Source: Nocardia aurea
GTDB lineage: Bacteria; Actinomycetota; Actinomycetes; Mycobacteriales; Mycobacteriaceae
Length of the DNA: 64,000 nt
Reading direction: 5' to 3'
Assembly (NCBI RefSeq): GCF_003123685.1
Contig: NZ_QCYJ01000005.1
Location: 558,001 to 622,000 of the forward strand
Positions 8,418 through 16,601 of this stretch are shown in pieces. A program made the position numbers and the translations under genes. Under the pieces are notes generated by a model. The model did not search any database, was not told the origin of the DNA, and worked only from the letters and a program-made list of their open reading frames with translations. How positions within the stretch are numbered: position 1 is the stretch's first letter; each line of letters starts with the position of its first letter.

Positions 8418-8780
8418 TCACCACGTCACGTCGGGCAATTCGATATCGATCGGGAACGGGCGGTCGACCTTCACTCGATTGCGGAAGATCCCGGTCGGCG
8501 CGTAGCCGCCCTCGGGGAGTAGCTCGAAGGTGTAGACGACGATGGCATCGGCTTCGTTCTCCACTCGCCAGAAACACTTGATCCCTGCTTCCGCGTACTG
8601 GGCGGGGCGGAGCACGCGATCCCTGGTCTTGGTCCTGGGCGACATCACTTCGATGACCAGGTGGACGACTTCCGGTGGGAAGGACAGGGATTCGGCGCTC
8701 ACCGCGGTGCGCGTCACCGCGAGAACATCCGGTTCGGGAACCGTCGGACCGAGGTCGACTCCTTGCTCGGTGGCGATCAC
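8418..8780 (-). pseudogene. Truncated Uma2-family (DUF820) endonuclease-like protein
   Basis: A 120-residue fragment of a Uma2-type PD-(D/E)XK nuclease; intact members have about 190 residues. The catalytic core is visible: PEPDVLAV (Asp), HLVIEVMSPRTKTRD (Glu, then Lys) and YAEAGIKCFWRVE. The N-terminal 60-70 residues are missing. The same frame stays open upstream through 8781-8830 without a usual start, and the end of the DUF1707 gene occupies that space. The only start is a GTG at 8780, inside the domain. It is best read as a 5'-truncated remnant, although a short active form cannot be excluded. The functions of Uma2 proteins are poorly known. Confidence 0.6.
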
Positions 8781-8805
8781 CGCCGCTGCTGTCTCCAGAT
8801 TCGGA

Positions 8806-9501
8806 TCAGTGGCCGAGGAGTTTGCGCCAGTGGGCGCGTAGCGGGTGTTTGGCGGTGACCGAGCCGAATCGGATGCTGCCCTGGACGACGAGGTGGAGGG
8901 GTCCGAGTGGGGGGCCGGTGCGGACTTTGTTGTTGACGCTGGAACCGATGAGGTCGACGCCGTCGAGGTCGACGGTGGCCTCGGCGGGGACGATGAGATT
9001 GAGCGAACTGCAGTAGTCGTCGACGTGCAGTTCGACCACCTGGGTCGACATGATCGCCTCGGTGAAATCCAGGGTGACGCCGGAGAGCCAGCTGTTCAGC
9101 ACCAGCGTCGGCGGTACCTGCCACGGGCCACGGCGGTTGACACCGGACATGCGCGTTCGGATGACATTGCCCGGCACGGCGACCGGTGGGCGTCGGTAGG
9201 GCGGCATCGGGCGCGGCCGCTGGAACGAGGGCGCGGCGTTGACGAAATGCGTCTGCGGTGCGGCGGGCCTGCCGACGAGTTGCACGCCGGGCAGGTCTAT
9301 CAGCACCGAGTTGAGTTCACCTCGGGTCTTGGCGGCCAGGGCGGTGTCCATCCGCTCGGTGAACTCGCCGAGCGAGAGCATCCCCAGGCCGACCGCGCGT
9401 TGCAACAACTGACCGACATGCTCGCGCTCGGCGTCGGATACGCGCAGTTCACGATCGCCCACAGCGCCGCCGCCATTCGATACCGATTCGGGGCCGCCCA
9501 T
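8806..9501 (-). CDS. DUF1707 (SHOCT-like) domain protein
   Basis: A 231-residue protein starting with a DUF1707 domain (RELRVSDAEREHVGQLLQRAVGLGMLSLGEFTERMDTALAAKTRGEL), typical of actinobacterial envelope-stress or membrane-associated proteins. A Pro-rich linker at about residues 85-125 follows, then a beta-rich C-terminal domain of hydrophobic strands (VVELHVDDYCSSLNLIVPAEATVDLDG, LHLVVQGSIRFGSVTAK) resembling the DUF2154/LiaF-type repeats often fused to DUF1707. It has no membrane segment. The ATG at 9501 starts close to the domain. Function is unknown. Confidence 0.8.
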   Translation of the reverse strand: MGGPESVSNGGGAVGDRELRVSDAEREHVGQLLQRAVGLGMLSLGEFTERMDTALAAKTRGELNSVLIDLPGVQLVGRPAAPQTHFVNAAPSFQRPRPMPPYRRPPVAVPGNVIRTRMSGVNRRGPWQVPPTLVLNSWLSGVTLDFTEAIMSTQVVELHVDDYCSSLNLIVPAEATVDLDGVDLIGSSVNNKVRTGPPLGPLHLVVQGSIRFGSVTAKHPLRAHWRKLLGH

Positions 9502-9537
9502 GGAATCGAGGTTACCGACGATCGTGGGTGCGCGGCA

Positions 9538-9945
9538 TCAGGGCAATCCCGGATTCTCGGAATTCGGGGCGGGGAGTGTCGATCGGCATTCCACGACCGT
9601 CGCAACCCGCGTCTTCGACCGATCGAAGAGCTGTTTCTCGTCCTCGAGAATTTCGGGTAGCGGCTGATTCCGCGCGACGCCCGCGGCGATGGCCTCGGCG
9701 GTCGCCCGGTCGGCGACCCACAGTTCGGTGATGACGTCGAACGGCAGTTCCTCGTCGCCGACCGGGTCGAGATAGTTGCGGACGTACCCGAGTAGTCCGC
9801 GCGAGTACTTCTCGCCGAATTTGGAGTGAATGTTCTCGTAGTAGTCGCGGAAGTCCGCCACCGACATGCCCGGTCGACGTTTGAGGAAGAGCAGAACCTT
9901 GTGGACCCGCGGCGCTGCCGCGTCGCGGGCGTGCGAATCGGTCAT
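9538..9945 (-). CDS. EthD-domain protein (dimeric alpha-beta barrel)
   Basis: A 135-residue protein of the EthD/ferredoxin-like dimeric barrel superfamily. The pattern KVLLFLKRRPGMSVADFRDYYENIHSKFGEKY, then RNYLDP, followed by FDVITELWVADRATAEAI, is characteristic. Such small proteins act as monooxygenases, isomerases or accessory factors in aromatic and ether degradation. It lies 22 bases downstream of the LLM oxidoreductase gene on the same strand, so the two are probably one transcript and may act in the same catabolic step. The C-terminal 15 residues look disordered. Confidence 0.8.
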   Translation of the reverse strand: MTDSHARDAAAPRVHKVLLFLKRRPGMSVADFRDYYENIHSKFGEKYSRGLLGYVRNYLDPVGDEELPFDVITELWVADRATAEAIAAGVARNQPLPEILEDEKQLFDRSKTRVATVVECRSTLPAPNSENPGLP

Positions 9946-9967
9946 CGAGAGCTCCCGGCGGTGTCGG

Positions 9968-10954
9968 CTATCGGGCCGCGGCGGCGAAAGCCGTCAGTTC
10001 CCTGGCGACGTCGGGGCCGCTCGGGGTGTAGATGACTTCCCGCACACCGCGTTCGGCCAGCCTGGTCAGTTCGGCGCGGATCGCGTCGGGTTCGCCGATC
10101 ATCGAGGGGAATCCGCCGTCGAATCCGGTCAGCGGCAGATCGCGTTCGGTCAGGTGGGTGACATGGCCCTGGTGGGTGAGCAGATGACGCTCTCCTTCGG
10201 GGGCGAGTTGTTCCACTTCGGCCCGCCACCGCGCTCCGCCCGGCATCGCGTCGACGGCCCTGGGTCCGGCGATGGCGTAGGCCTCGTGATACGCCACGGC
10301 CCGCCACGGGCCGACGGCCTCGCGGACCCGCCTGCTCTCGCGGTGTTCACCCGGTTCGAGGACGGTGCCGGCCCGCATGGTCGCCGTGGGCAGGGTGGGG
10401 TGCGGGTGCTGTCCGATGATGCCGTCGGCGACGCGCCCCGCCAGTTCGATCGCGCGCGGACCGAAGGCGCTCAACCAGATCTGCGCGTCGACCGGACGCG
10501 GCGCGGCCAACCCTTCGGCGTGCAGCATCCTGACCGGACTGTCGTCGATCGTCACGGTCTGCCCTTCGAGCAGGCCGCGAACCGCCGACAGGTATTCGCC
10601 GACCATCTTCAGCGACAGCGGCGCCCGGCCCATGGTGCGGCGCGCGGTGGCTCCGGTGCCGAAGCAGACACGGAACCGGCCGCCGGAGATTCGAGCGACG
10701 GTCGCGATGGATGACGCCATGGCCATCTCCGATCGCTCGCTCGGAATCGAGACCGCGGTGCCGAAACCGATGCGGGAGGTGCGGCTCGCGGCGAGCGCGA
10801 GGTGCGCGAACGGGTCCTCCCACAGCGGAGCCGATCCGAAGATCCACACCCGCGCGTAGCCGCACTCCTCGGCCAACGCGGCCAGATCGCTGAATTCGGG
10901 GCCGGGTGGCAGCCCGCACGACAGCTCTACGGGCGTGTTCTCCGGATTCGGCAT
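9968..10954 (-). CDS. LLM-class F420-dependent oxidoreductase
   Basis: A 328-residue luciferase-like TIM-barrel protein. Family signs are the N-terminal strand followed by FSDLAALAEECGYARVWIFGSAPLWEDPF, ASRTSRIGFGTAVSIP, the ISGGRFRVCFGTGATARRTMGRAPLSLKMVGEYLSAVRGLL segment and IWLSAFGPRAIELAGRVADGII. Actinobacterial proteins of this type use F420 (or FMN) to oxidise or reduce alcohols, aldehydes or xenobiotics. It is divergent from the TetR gene, which probably represses it, and is followed by the EthD gene. The start at 10954 is ATG. Confidence 0.85.
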   Translation of the reverse strand: MPNPENTPVELSCGLPPGPEFSDLAALAEECGYARVWIFGSAPLWEDPFAHLALAASRTSRIGFGTAVSIPSERSEMAMASSIATVARISGGRFRVCFGTGATARRTMGRAPLSLKMVGEYLSAVRGLLEGQTVTIDDSPVRMLHAEGLAAPRPVDAQIWLSAFGPRAIELAGRVADGIIGQHPHPTLPTATMRAGTVLEPGEHRESRRVREAVGPWRAVAYHEAYAIAGPRAVDAMPGGARWRAEVEQLAPEGERHLLTHQGHVTHLTERDLPLTGFDGGFPSMIGEPDAIRAELTRLAERGVREVIYTPSGPDVARELTAFAAAAR

Positions 10955-11655
10955 GGGGTCATATAATCATACGATCGCGTCTAGTTGGAAGAGGTGGTGC
11001 GATCACTACGGGACAGCGACGGCCGGGACGACCGACCAGGACCGAGACGCGACAACTCGTCGAACGGCTGCGCGAAGCGGCGGTCGAGACCTTCCTCGCG
11101 TGCGGCTACGACGGCACGACCATGGAGGCGATCGCGCGGGCGGCGGGCATCACCAAACAGACGCTGTACGCCCGCTATCCGGACAAGCGTGCGGTTTTCG
11201 CCGAGGTGATCCCCTGGGCGATGTCGCGACGTGACTCGCGGGCGGTGTCCGCGCCGCCCGAGGGTGCCGACCTGCGCGCATCACTCACGGCGATCGGCCG
11301 TGAAGCCCTGGCCAGGGTCGCCGATCCGCGCCTGGTGAAACTGCAACGGATCGCCATGAGCGAATCGGCCAGATTCCCCGAATTCGCCCTCAGCGCCGAA
11401 ACCATGGCGTGGTCGCCGCGGTTGCGCGCGGTGATGGACATCCTGCGACGGCACCGCGACGCCGGTGAACTCGATATCGCGGACGACGAACTCGATATCG
11501 CCGCCGAACATTTCCTCGTCCTCGTGGAGGCCCAGCCCTGGCGCTTGGCCGAATTCGGTGTCTATCGCAGCGATGAACAGACCGAAAGACATCTGCGCTA
11601 CGCGATCACGCTGTTCCTGCGCGGCGTCGAGCCGCGATCCGGCGGGTCCGGGTGA
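10906..11655 (+). CDS. TetR-family regulator with uncertain start
   Basis: The TetR HTH domain is clear from about position 11020: RRPGRPTRTETRQLVERLREAAVETFLACGYDGTTMEAIARAAGITKQTLYARYPDKRAVFAEVI, then a C-terminal ligand-binding region. The only canonical in-frame start is GTG 10906, which lies inside the divergent oxidoreductase gene and adds about 30 unrelated residues. The natural N-terminus would be ITTGQRRPGRPT, at ATC 11002, seven bases after GGAAGAGG (10987-10994). Either ATC is used, an ATG has mutated, or the long form is made. It is a likely repressor of the divergent F420 oxidoreductase-EthD operon. It ends one base before the response-regulator stop codon on the other strand. 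Confidence 0.8.
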   Translation: MAARTTALRACSPDSAWGHIIIRSRLVGRGGAITTGQRRPGRPTRTETRQLVERLREAAVETFLACGYDGTTMEAIARAAGITKQTLYARYPDKRAVFAEVIPWAMSRRDSRAVSAPPEGADLRASLTAIGREALARVADPRLVKLQRIAMSESARFPEFALSAETMAWSPRLRAVMDILRRHRDAGELDIADDELDIAAEHFLVLVEAQPWRLAEFGVYRSDEQTERHLRYAITLFLRGVEPRSGGSG

Positions 11656-11656
11656 G

Positions 11657-12325
11657 CTATTCGAGCCCCTGCTCGATCGCGTACCTGGTCAGCTCGACCC
11701 GGTTGGCGAGCTGGAGTTTTCGCAGCGTGGCCTGGACGTGGTTCTCCACGGTCCGATGACTCAGTCCGAGCCGCGTGGCGATCTGTTTCGCGGACAGACC
11801 CTTCGCCACCATCCGCAGTACCTCGGTCTCCCGGTCGGTCAGGGCGGGGCGGTGCGGCTCGTCCGGTTCGGCGGGTGCGGTCGCCATGCGCCGGTATTCG
11901 CCGAGGACCAGTCCCGCGAGTCCCGGCGTGAAAACCGGCTGCCCCGCCGCGGTCGCCCGGACGGCGTCGATCAATTCGGTGGCCGAAGCGCTCTTGACCA
12001 GATAACCCGACGCGCCTGCCTTGATCGCGTCGAGCACATCGTCGCGTTCGGCGGAGGCCGACAGGACCAGCACTCGGCTCTGCGGCGAGACCCGCAGGAC
12101 CTCGGCGGTCGCCTGCGCGCCGTTGCCGTCGGGCAGTTGCATATCCATCAGCACGACCGCGGGTCGCACCGCCGCCGCCCGCCTGGTCGCCGCGCCGACC
12201 CCGTCCGCGGTGGCGGCCACCGTGAATCCGGCCTCGGTGAGGTCGCGGGACACGCCGTCACGCCACATCGGGTGATCGTCGACGACCATCACCGAAATGG
12301 CGCCTCCGGTGGCGTCGTCGGTCAT
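11657..12325 (-). CDS. NarL/FixJ-type response regulator, partner of MacS-type kinase
   Basis: A 222-residue two-component regulator. The receiver domain (residues about 10-125) has VMVVDDHPMWRDG, phospho-acceptor Asp in VLMDMQLPDGNG, switch Ser in VLVLSAS and Lys in GYLVKSAS. The LuxR-type HTH is at about 160-220: LTDRETEVLRMVAKGLSAKQIATRLGLSHRTVENHVQATLRKL. It follows the kinase gene with a 157-base gap on the same strand. The ATG at 12325 has GGGAGG upstream; the longer open frame lies in the gap and has no homology. The target genes are not evident. Confidence 0.93.
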   Translation of the reverse strand: MTDDATGGAISVMVVDDHPMWRDGVSRDLTEAGFTVAATADGVGAATRRAAAVRPAVVLMDMQLPDGNGAQATAEVLRVSPQSRVLVLSASAERDDVLDAIKAGASGYLVKSASATELIDAVRATAAGQPVFTPGLAGLVLGEYRRMATAPAEPDEPHRPALTDRETEVLRMVAKGLSAKQIATRLGLSHRTVENHVQATLRKLQLANRVELTRYAIEQGLE

Positions 12326-12482
12326 CGCGTACCTCCCGTGTCGGTTCCGACCTGATCGCTCGGCTGTGTCGCCGAGCCGATTCCGGTCAATCGTGCCAGA
12401 TCGGGTGGTACCGGGCGGAGACTCGAGCGGGCAGCGTCGGGCAGATGGGCGAGGCCGAACGACCGCGGGGGGAGCGACCACC

Positions 12483-13673
12483 TCATCCACGCGGAACGCG
12501 GAACTCCCATTCGACGCCCTCACCCGAACCCTCGGTGAGTAATTCCGCCGTCCCGCCGAGACTCGCGATACGCCCGACGATAGAACGCGACACCCCCATC
12601 CGGCCTTCGGCCTCGGCCTGTTCCAGACGCCCCGACTCGATGCCGACACCGTCGTCGCGCACGCTGACGATGAGCTCGTCGCCGGTGTCCTCCAGCAGCA
12701 CATAGGTTTTCGCGTCGGGTCCGGCGTGCAGTCCGACATTGGACAGCGCTGTCGCCACCGCGGCCACGATCTCCGTCGCGGCCCAACGGCCGATCCGCAC
12801 GGGTTCGCCCGGTGTCGAGACCGAAACGTTCGGCGTCGCGTGCGCGGTCAGCAGCGGGCGCAGATCCACCTCGGTGCCGCCCTCGTCGGCGCGTACGCCC
12901 TGTTCGGAGATCAGGACCCGGAGCGCGATCTCCTGCTCACCGGCCCGCTGCGCCAATTCCTCGGTGGGCCCGCCGATTTCGCCGCCACGGCGTTTGATGT
13001 AGCTGAGCACCTGCAGCACTCCGTCGTGTACCTCGCGTGCCAGACGTTCGCGTTCCTCGGCGGCGGCGGTGAGGCGGACGGCGCGCTGGAGTTGTTCCTG
13101 CGCTCTGCGCGCGGTGTTCGCGGCAAGGCCGAGCGCCAGCCCGACCGATACCAGCACCGGCATGGTGGCATCGGCCCACACGTCCTGGCCCCACTGGTCG
13201 CGAACGGTGATGATGACGGTGGAGATCAGTACGCCCGAGGCGATTCCGAGGATCGGCCCGCGCAAAATCGCGGCCGAGATCACCGCGTTCGCGGCCCACA
13301 TGGTGGTCGGCAGGGTCTGGTGTCCGTGGTACCAGTCGTAATCGGCCACCAGCCGGGTGGCGCAGATCAGGCCGATCACCACGAGGTGGTCACCGATCAC
13401 CACCCACGTCCGGACCCGCGCCACATTCGTCACGTGCCAATGCGAGAGCAGCAGCGCCGACGCACCGGACCACACCGCCATCAGGGCGATGAAAACCCAG
13501 CTCAGACGCTGATTCTGGTAGTACTGCACCGAAGCGACCTGCTGACCGATCGCGTACAGCAGGGTGACCAGCCGGAATGCCTGTACCGCCCGCCACAGCG
13601 GCGCGGTAGCGGCATCGGAGGGGTCGAGTTCTGTCGTCAGGCGCTCGCCGGTCCAGCGATCACCTGTCCGCAT
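12483..13673 (-). CDS. MacS-family sensor histidine kinase
   Basis: A 396-residue membrane sensor. Five to six hydrophobic segments lie between residues about 30 and 190, then comes a HisKA_3 dimerisation helix with the phospho-acceptor His in ERLAREVHDGVLQVLSYIKRRGG (about residue 225) and an HATPase domain (VAAVATALSNVGLHA, SVRDDGVGI, GRMGVSRSIVGRI). It lacks an extracytoplasmic loop, so it probably senses membrane or envelope state. Its start overlaps the end of the AI-2E transporter gene by 14 bases, so the two are translationally coupled, and it is followed by the NarL-type regulator. The pair resembles what is called MacRS in Streptomyces. Confidence 0.9.
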   Translation of the reverse strand: MRTGDRWTGERLTTELDPSDAATAPLWRAVQAFRLVTLLYAIGQQVASVQYYQNQRLSWVFIALMAVWSGASALLLSHWHVTNVARVRTWVVIGDHLVVIGLICATRLVADYDWYHGHQTLPTTMWAANAVISAAILRGPILGIASGVLISTVIITVRDQWGQDVWADATMPVLVSVGLALGLAANTARRAQEQLQRAVRLTAAAEERERLAREVHDGVLQVLSYIKRRGGEIGGPTEELAQRAGEQEIALRVLISEQGVRADEGGTEVDLRPLLTAHATPNVSVSTPGEPVRIGRWAATEIVAAVATALSNVGLHAGPDAKTYVLLEDTGDELIVSVRDDGVGIESGRLEQAEAEGRMGVSRSIVGRIASLGGTAELLTEGSGEGVEWEFRVPRG

Positions 13674-14910
13674 CGCCGCGCCCGTCCCCGTCGTCGGGTT
13701 TCCGCAGCAGGACGGTCTCGTGACGCAATGTCGCGGCCACGTCGAACCGGTCGGGGTCGGGATCCCGATCCGGTTCGGCCGAGAACATTCGGCCCGATTC
13801 CCCGGTCTGTAGATCCTCGAACGCCTCTTCCGGACTGTCGGCGAACAGCGACCGGATCGCCGTGTTCATCACCGCCACGAACGGCACCGCGAGCAGACCG
13901 CCCGCGATACCGCCGAGCACCACGCCCGCGGTGATCGCGAGCACCACCGCCAGCGGGTGGATGCTCACCGCCCGGCCGAGCAGCAGGGGTTGCAGCACAT
14001 GACTTTCCAGCTGCATCACCGCGATGATGATGCCGAGCACGATCAACGCCGTGACCGGCCCCTTGGTCACCAGGGCGATGAAGACCGCGATGAAACCGGC
14101 CAGGAACGCGCCGATGATCGGGATGAACGCGCTGATGAAGACCAGCGAGGCCAGCGGCAGCGCCAGCGGGACACCGAGTATCGCCAGGCCCGCGCCGATG
14201 CCGATGGCGTCGACCGCCGCCACCGCGACCGTCGCGCGCACGAATCCGACCAGCGTTCCGAAGCCGAGTTGTCCGGCAAGGCGCACGCGCTCGCGATGGG
14301 GTGTCGGCACGATCCGGGTGACGAACTCCCAGATCTGATCGCCGCCGTAGAGGAAGAAGATCAGGATGAACAGGGTCAGGAAGGTGCCGGTGAGTATGTG
14401 GCCGATCGCCGTCGCGGTGGTCAGCGCGCCGCTGGTCACGCTGTCCTGATTGGACTGGATCATCTTGACGATCGTGTCGCCGATATTGCGGATCTGCTCG
14501 TTGCTCATATGCGGCGGACCGTTGATCAGCCAGTCCTGGATCTTGTGGATGCTGTGGGTGATCTCGTCCGACAGTTGCGGGACACCGGCGACGAACTGTT
14601 CCACGACGAAGGTCATGATGCCCGCGACGATGCCGAGCGATCCGACCAGCGCGACGAAAACCCCCACCCAGCGCGGCACGCCGAGACGTTGCATCCAATC
14701 CACAAGCGGCGCCAGCAGTCCGGCGGCGAGCAGCGCGATGGCGAGCGGGATCACCACCGTCGCGAGTCGCTGCACCACCATGGCGAGTACGTACACCGCC
14801 GCGAAGATGACCAGCAGCCGCCACGACCACTCCGCCGACTGCCGGACCAGCGGGTGCACCGCGTCCGCTGCCCCGGCTCTGCGTGCGGGACTCTGCTTCT
14901 GGTCGCTCAC
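13660..14910 (-). CDS. AI-2E family (UPF0118) transporter-like membrane protein
   Basis: A 416-residue polytopic protein of the AI-2E exporter/PerM family, which in different bacteria moves small solutes or ions; here the substrate is unknown. It shows paired hydrophobic segments near the N-terminus (VVIPLAIALLAAGLLAPLVDWMQR), a long amphipathic middle, and the conserved C-terminal half with VTIVPLAL-like strands (SLVFISAFIPIIGAFLAGFIAVFIAL, HVLQPLLLGRAVSIHPLAVVLAITAGV). It occupies the Rv0205 position relative to M. tuberculosis. GTG 14910 is chosen because the preceding open frame is hydrophilic and not family-like. It forms an operon with the kinase and regulator. Confidence 0.87.
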   Translation of the reverse strand: MSDQKQSPARRAGAADAVHPLVRQSAEWSWRLLVIFAAVYVLAMVVQRLATVVIPLAIALLAAGLLAPLVDWMQRLGVPRWVGVFVALVGSLGIVAGIMTFVVEQFVAGVPQLSDEITHSIHKIQDWLINGPPHMSNEQIRNIGDTIVKMIQSNQDSVTSGALTTATAIGHILTGTFLTLFILIFFLYGGDQIWEFVTRIVPTPHRERVRLAGQLGFGTLVGFVRATVAVAAVDAIGIGAGLAILGVPLALPLASLVFISAFIPIIGAFLAGFIAVFIALVTKGPVTALIVLGIIIAVMQLESHVLQPLLLGRAVSIHPLAVVLAITAGVVLGGIAGGLLAVPFVAVMNTAIRSLFADSPEEAFEDLQTGESGRMFSAEPDRDPDPDRFDVAATLRHETVLLRKPDDGDGRGDADR

Positions 14911-15044
14911 CTCCGCGAGCCTAACCGGCGCGCGTGGGTGAGGTCGGTCCCCCGTGATCGGCGGGCGGGTGGCCGAGCCGTCGACGGGTCCGGCGCGCAA
15001 CCACCACGATATGCCCGGATGATCGAAACGCTAGATTGGTGCAC

Positions 15045-16592
15045 GTGTCGGCGCCCTTGGAAGCGGTCAAACAGACCATGCGAACGCGCTGGCCGCTGTA
15101 CCTGACGTCGATGCTGTTGGCCAACGCCTTCGGCGCGGTGCTGGTGTGGGCGTTCATCCAATATGGACTCCCGGTTCCGGAAGGGGAGGCGGCCGGCGCG
15201 CGGCGCGTCGGGCTCCTCGTTCCCGCCCTGGTATTCATCACCGGGGGGCTGTTGAGTCTGGCGGCGTCGGCGTTGATGCTGCGCCCGGTGATGCGCTGGC
15301 AGATGCGCGGCGGGCCGCCGAGCCGCCAGGAGCAGATGGCCGCCCTGCACGCACCGCTGCGCCAGGCGTTCGTGCACCTGGTGCTGTGGCTGGTCGGCGG
15401 CGCGGTGCTGGCCGCGCTGATCATCTCCGCCACGCCCGAACTCGCCGGGGCCGTCATCGTCACCGAATGCATGGCGGCGACCATCGTGTTCGGCTTCACC
15501 TACATGCTCGGCGAACGCATTCTGCGTCCGGTCGCCGCCGAGGCGCTGACCGCGGGCACCTTCGACCACACGCTGACCCCCGGCGTCGGCACGCGCATGG
15601 GCATGACCTGGGGGATGGGCACCTTCGCCCCGACCATCGCGATCGTGCTGCTGTGCGTCACCCAGATCACCTCGGACGTGAAATTCTCCGCGCAGTCGCT
15701 GGCGATCTCGATCCTGCTGCTCTCCGGCGTGGTGATCATGCAGGCGCTCGCGCTGTCGATGCTCACCGGATCCAGCATCTCCGATCCGGTCCGCCAGCTC
15801 AGCCAGGCCATCGACCGGGTGCAGGAGGGAGCGCGCGACGTCCAGGTCGAGGTCTTCGACGGCAGCGAGATCGGTCTGCTCCAGGTCGGCTTCAACCGGA
15901 TGATGGAGGAGGCGGCCAAACGTCGTCAGCTCCAGGAACTCTTCGGTCAGCACGTCGGCGAGGAGGTCGCCCAGCGAGCCCTCGACTACGGCACCGAACT
16001 CGGCGGCGAGACCAGGTTCGTCGCGGTGCTGTTCGTCGACATGGTCGGGTCGACCGCGGCCGCCGCCGAACGTCCGCCGACCGAGGTCGTCGGTCTGCTC
16101 AACGAATTCTTCCGGATCGTCGTCGACGTCATCGACCGCCACCACGGATTCGTCAACAAATTCGTCGGCGACGCCGCGCTCGCGATCTTCGGCGCGCCGC
16201 TGGACCGGCCGGACGCGCCGACCGCCGCGCTGGCCGCCGGTCGCGACCTGCGCGAGGCATTGCGCGAGGTACCCGGACTCGATATCGGAATCGGCGTTTC
16301 CGCCGGCCTGGCCGTCGCGGGGAATATCGGTGCGGCGAACCGATTCGAGTACACGGTCATCGGCGACCCGGTCAACGAAGCCTCCCGTCTGACCGAACTG
16401 GCCAAGGACCAGCCGGGCCGGGTGCTGGCTTCCGGTAGCGCGCTGTATTTCGCCGACGAGAGCGAGCAGCGGTTGTGGATATCCGGCGAAGAGGTGCAGT
16501 TGCGCGGACGGCGACGCAAGACCCGACTCGCGTGGCCGAAGGACAACGGTGGGCCGACCGTGGATGCAGACAGCGAAACGACGGGTAGTTAG
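15045..16592 (+). CDS. Membrane class III adenylate/guanylate cyclase with HAMP domain
   Basis: About 515 residues: six hydrophobic segments (residues about 20-245), a HAMP linker (DPVRQLSQAIDRVQEG) and a C-terminal class III cyclase domain. Metal-binding Asp residues are in VAVLFVDMVGST and FVNKFVGDAALAIFG; the purine-binding Lys and the transition-state residues (IGDPVNEASRLTELA) are present, so it should be active, by motif an adenylyl cyclase. It resembles the Rv1318c-Rv1320c group. A TAGATT box at 15032-15037 sits 7 bases before GTG 15045, suggesting a leaderless mRNA. TTG 15036 and GTG 15039 are alternatives. Confidence 0.9.
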   Translation: MSAPLEAVKQTMRTRWPLYLTSMLLANAFGAVLVWAFIQYGLPVPEGEAAGARRVGLLVPALVFITGGLLSLAASALMLRPVMRWQMRGGPPSRQEQMAALHAPLRQAFVHLVLWLVGGAVLAALIISATPELAGAVIVTECMAATIVFGFTYMLGERILRPVAAEALTAGTFDHTLTPGVGTRMGMTWGMGTFAPTIAIVLLCVTQITSDVKFSAQSLAISILLLSGVVIMQALALSMLTGSSISDPVRQLSQAIDRVQEGARDVQVEVFDGSEIGLLQVGFNRMMEEAAKRRQLQELFGQHVGEEVAQRALDYGTELGGETRFVAVLFVDMVGSTAAAAERPPTEVVGLLNEFFRIVVDVIDRHHGFVNKFVGDAALAIFGAPLDRPDAPTAALAAGRDLREALREVPGLDIGIGVSAGLAVAGNIGAANRFEYTVIGDPVNEASRLTELAKDQPGRVLASGSALYFADESEQRLWISGEEVQLRGRRRKTRLAWPKDNGGPTVDADSETTGS

Positions 16593-16601
16593 GCTGACCG
16601 C

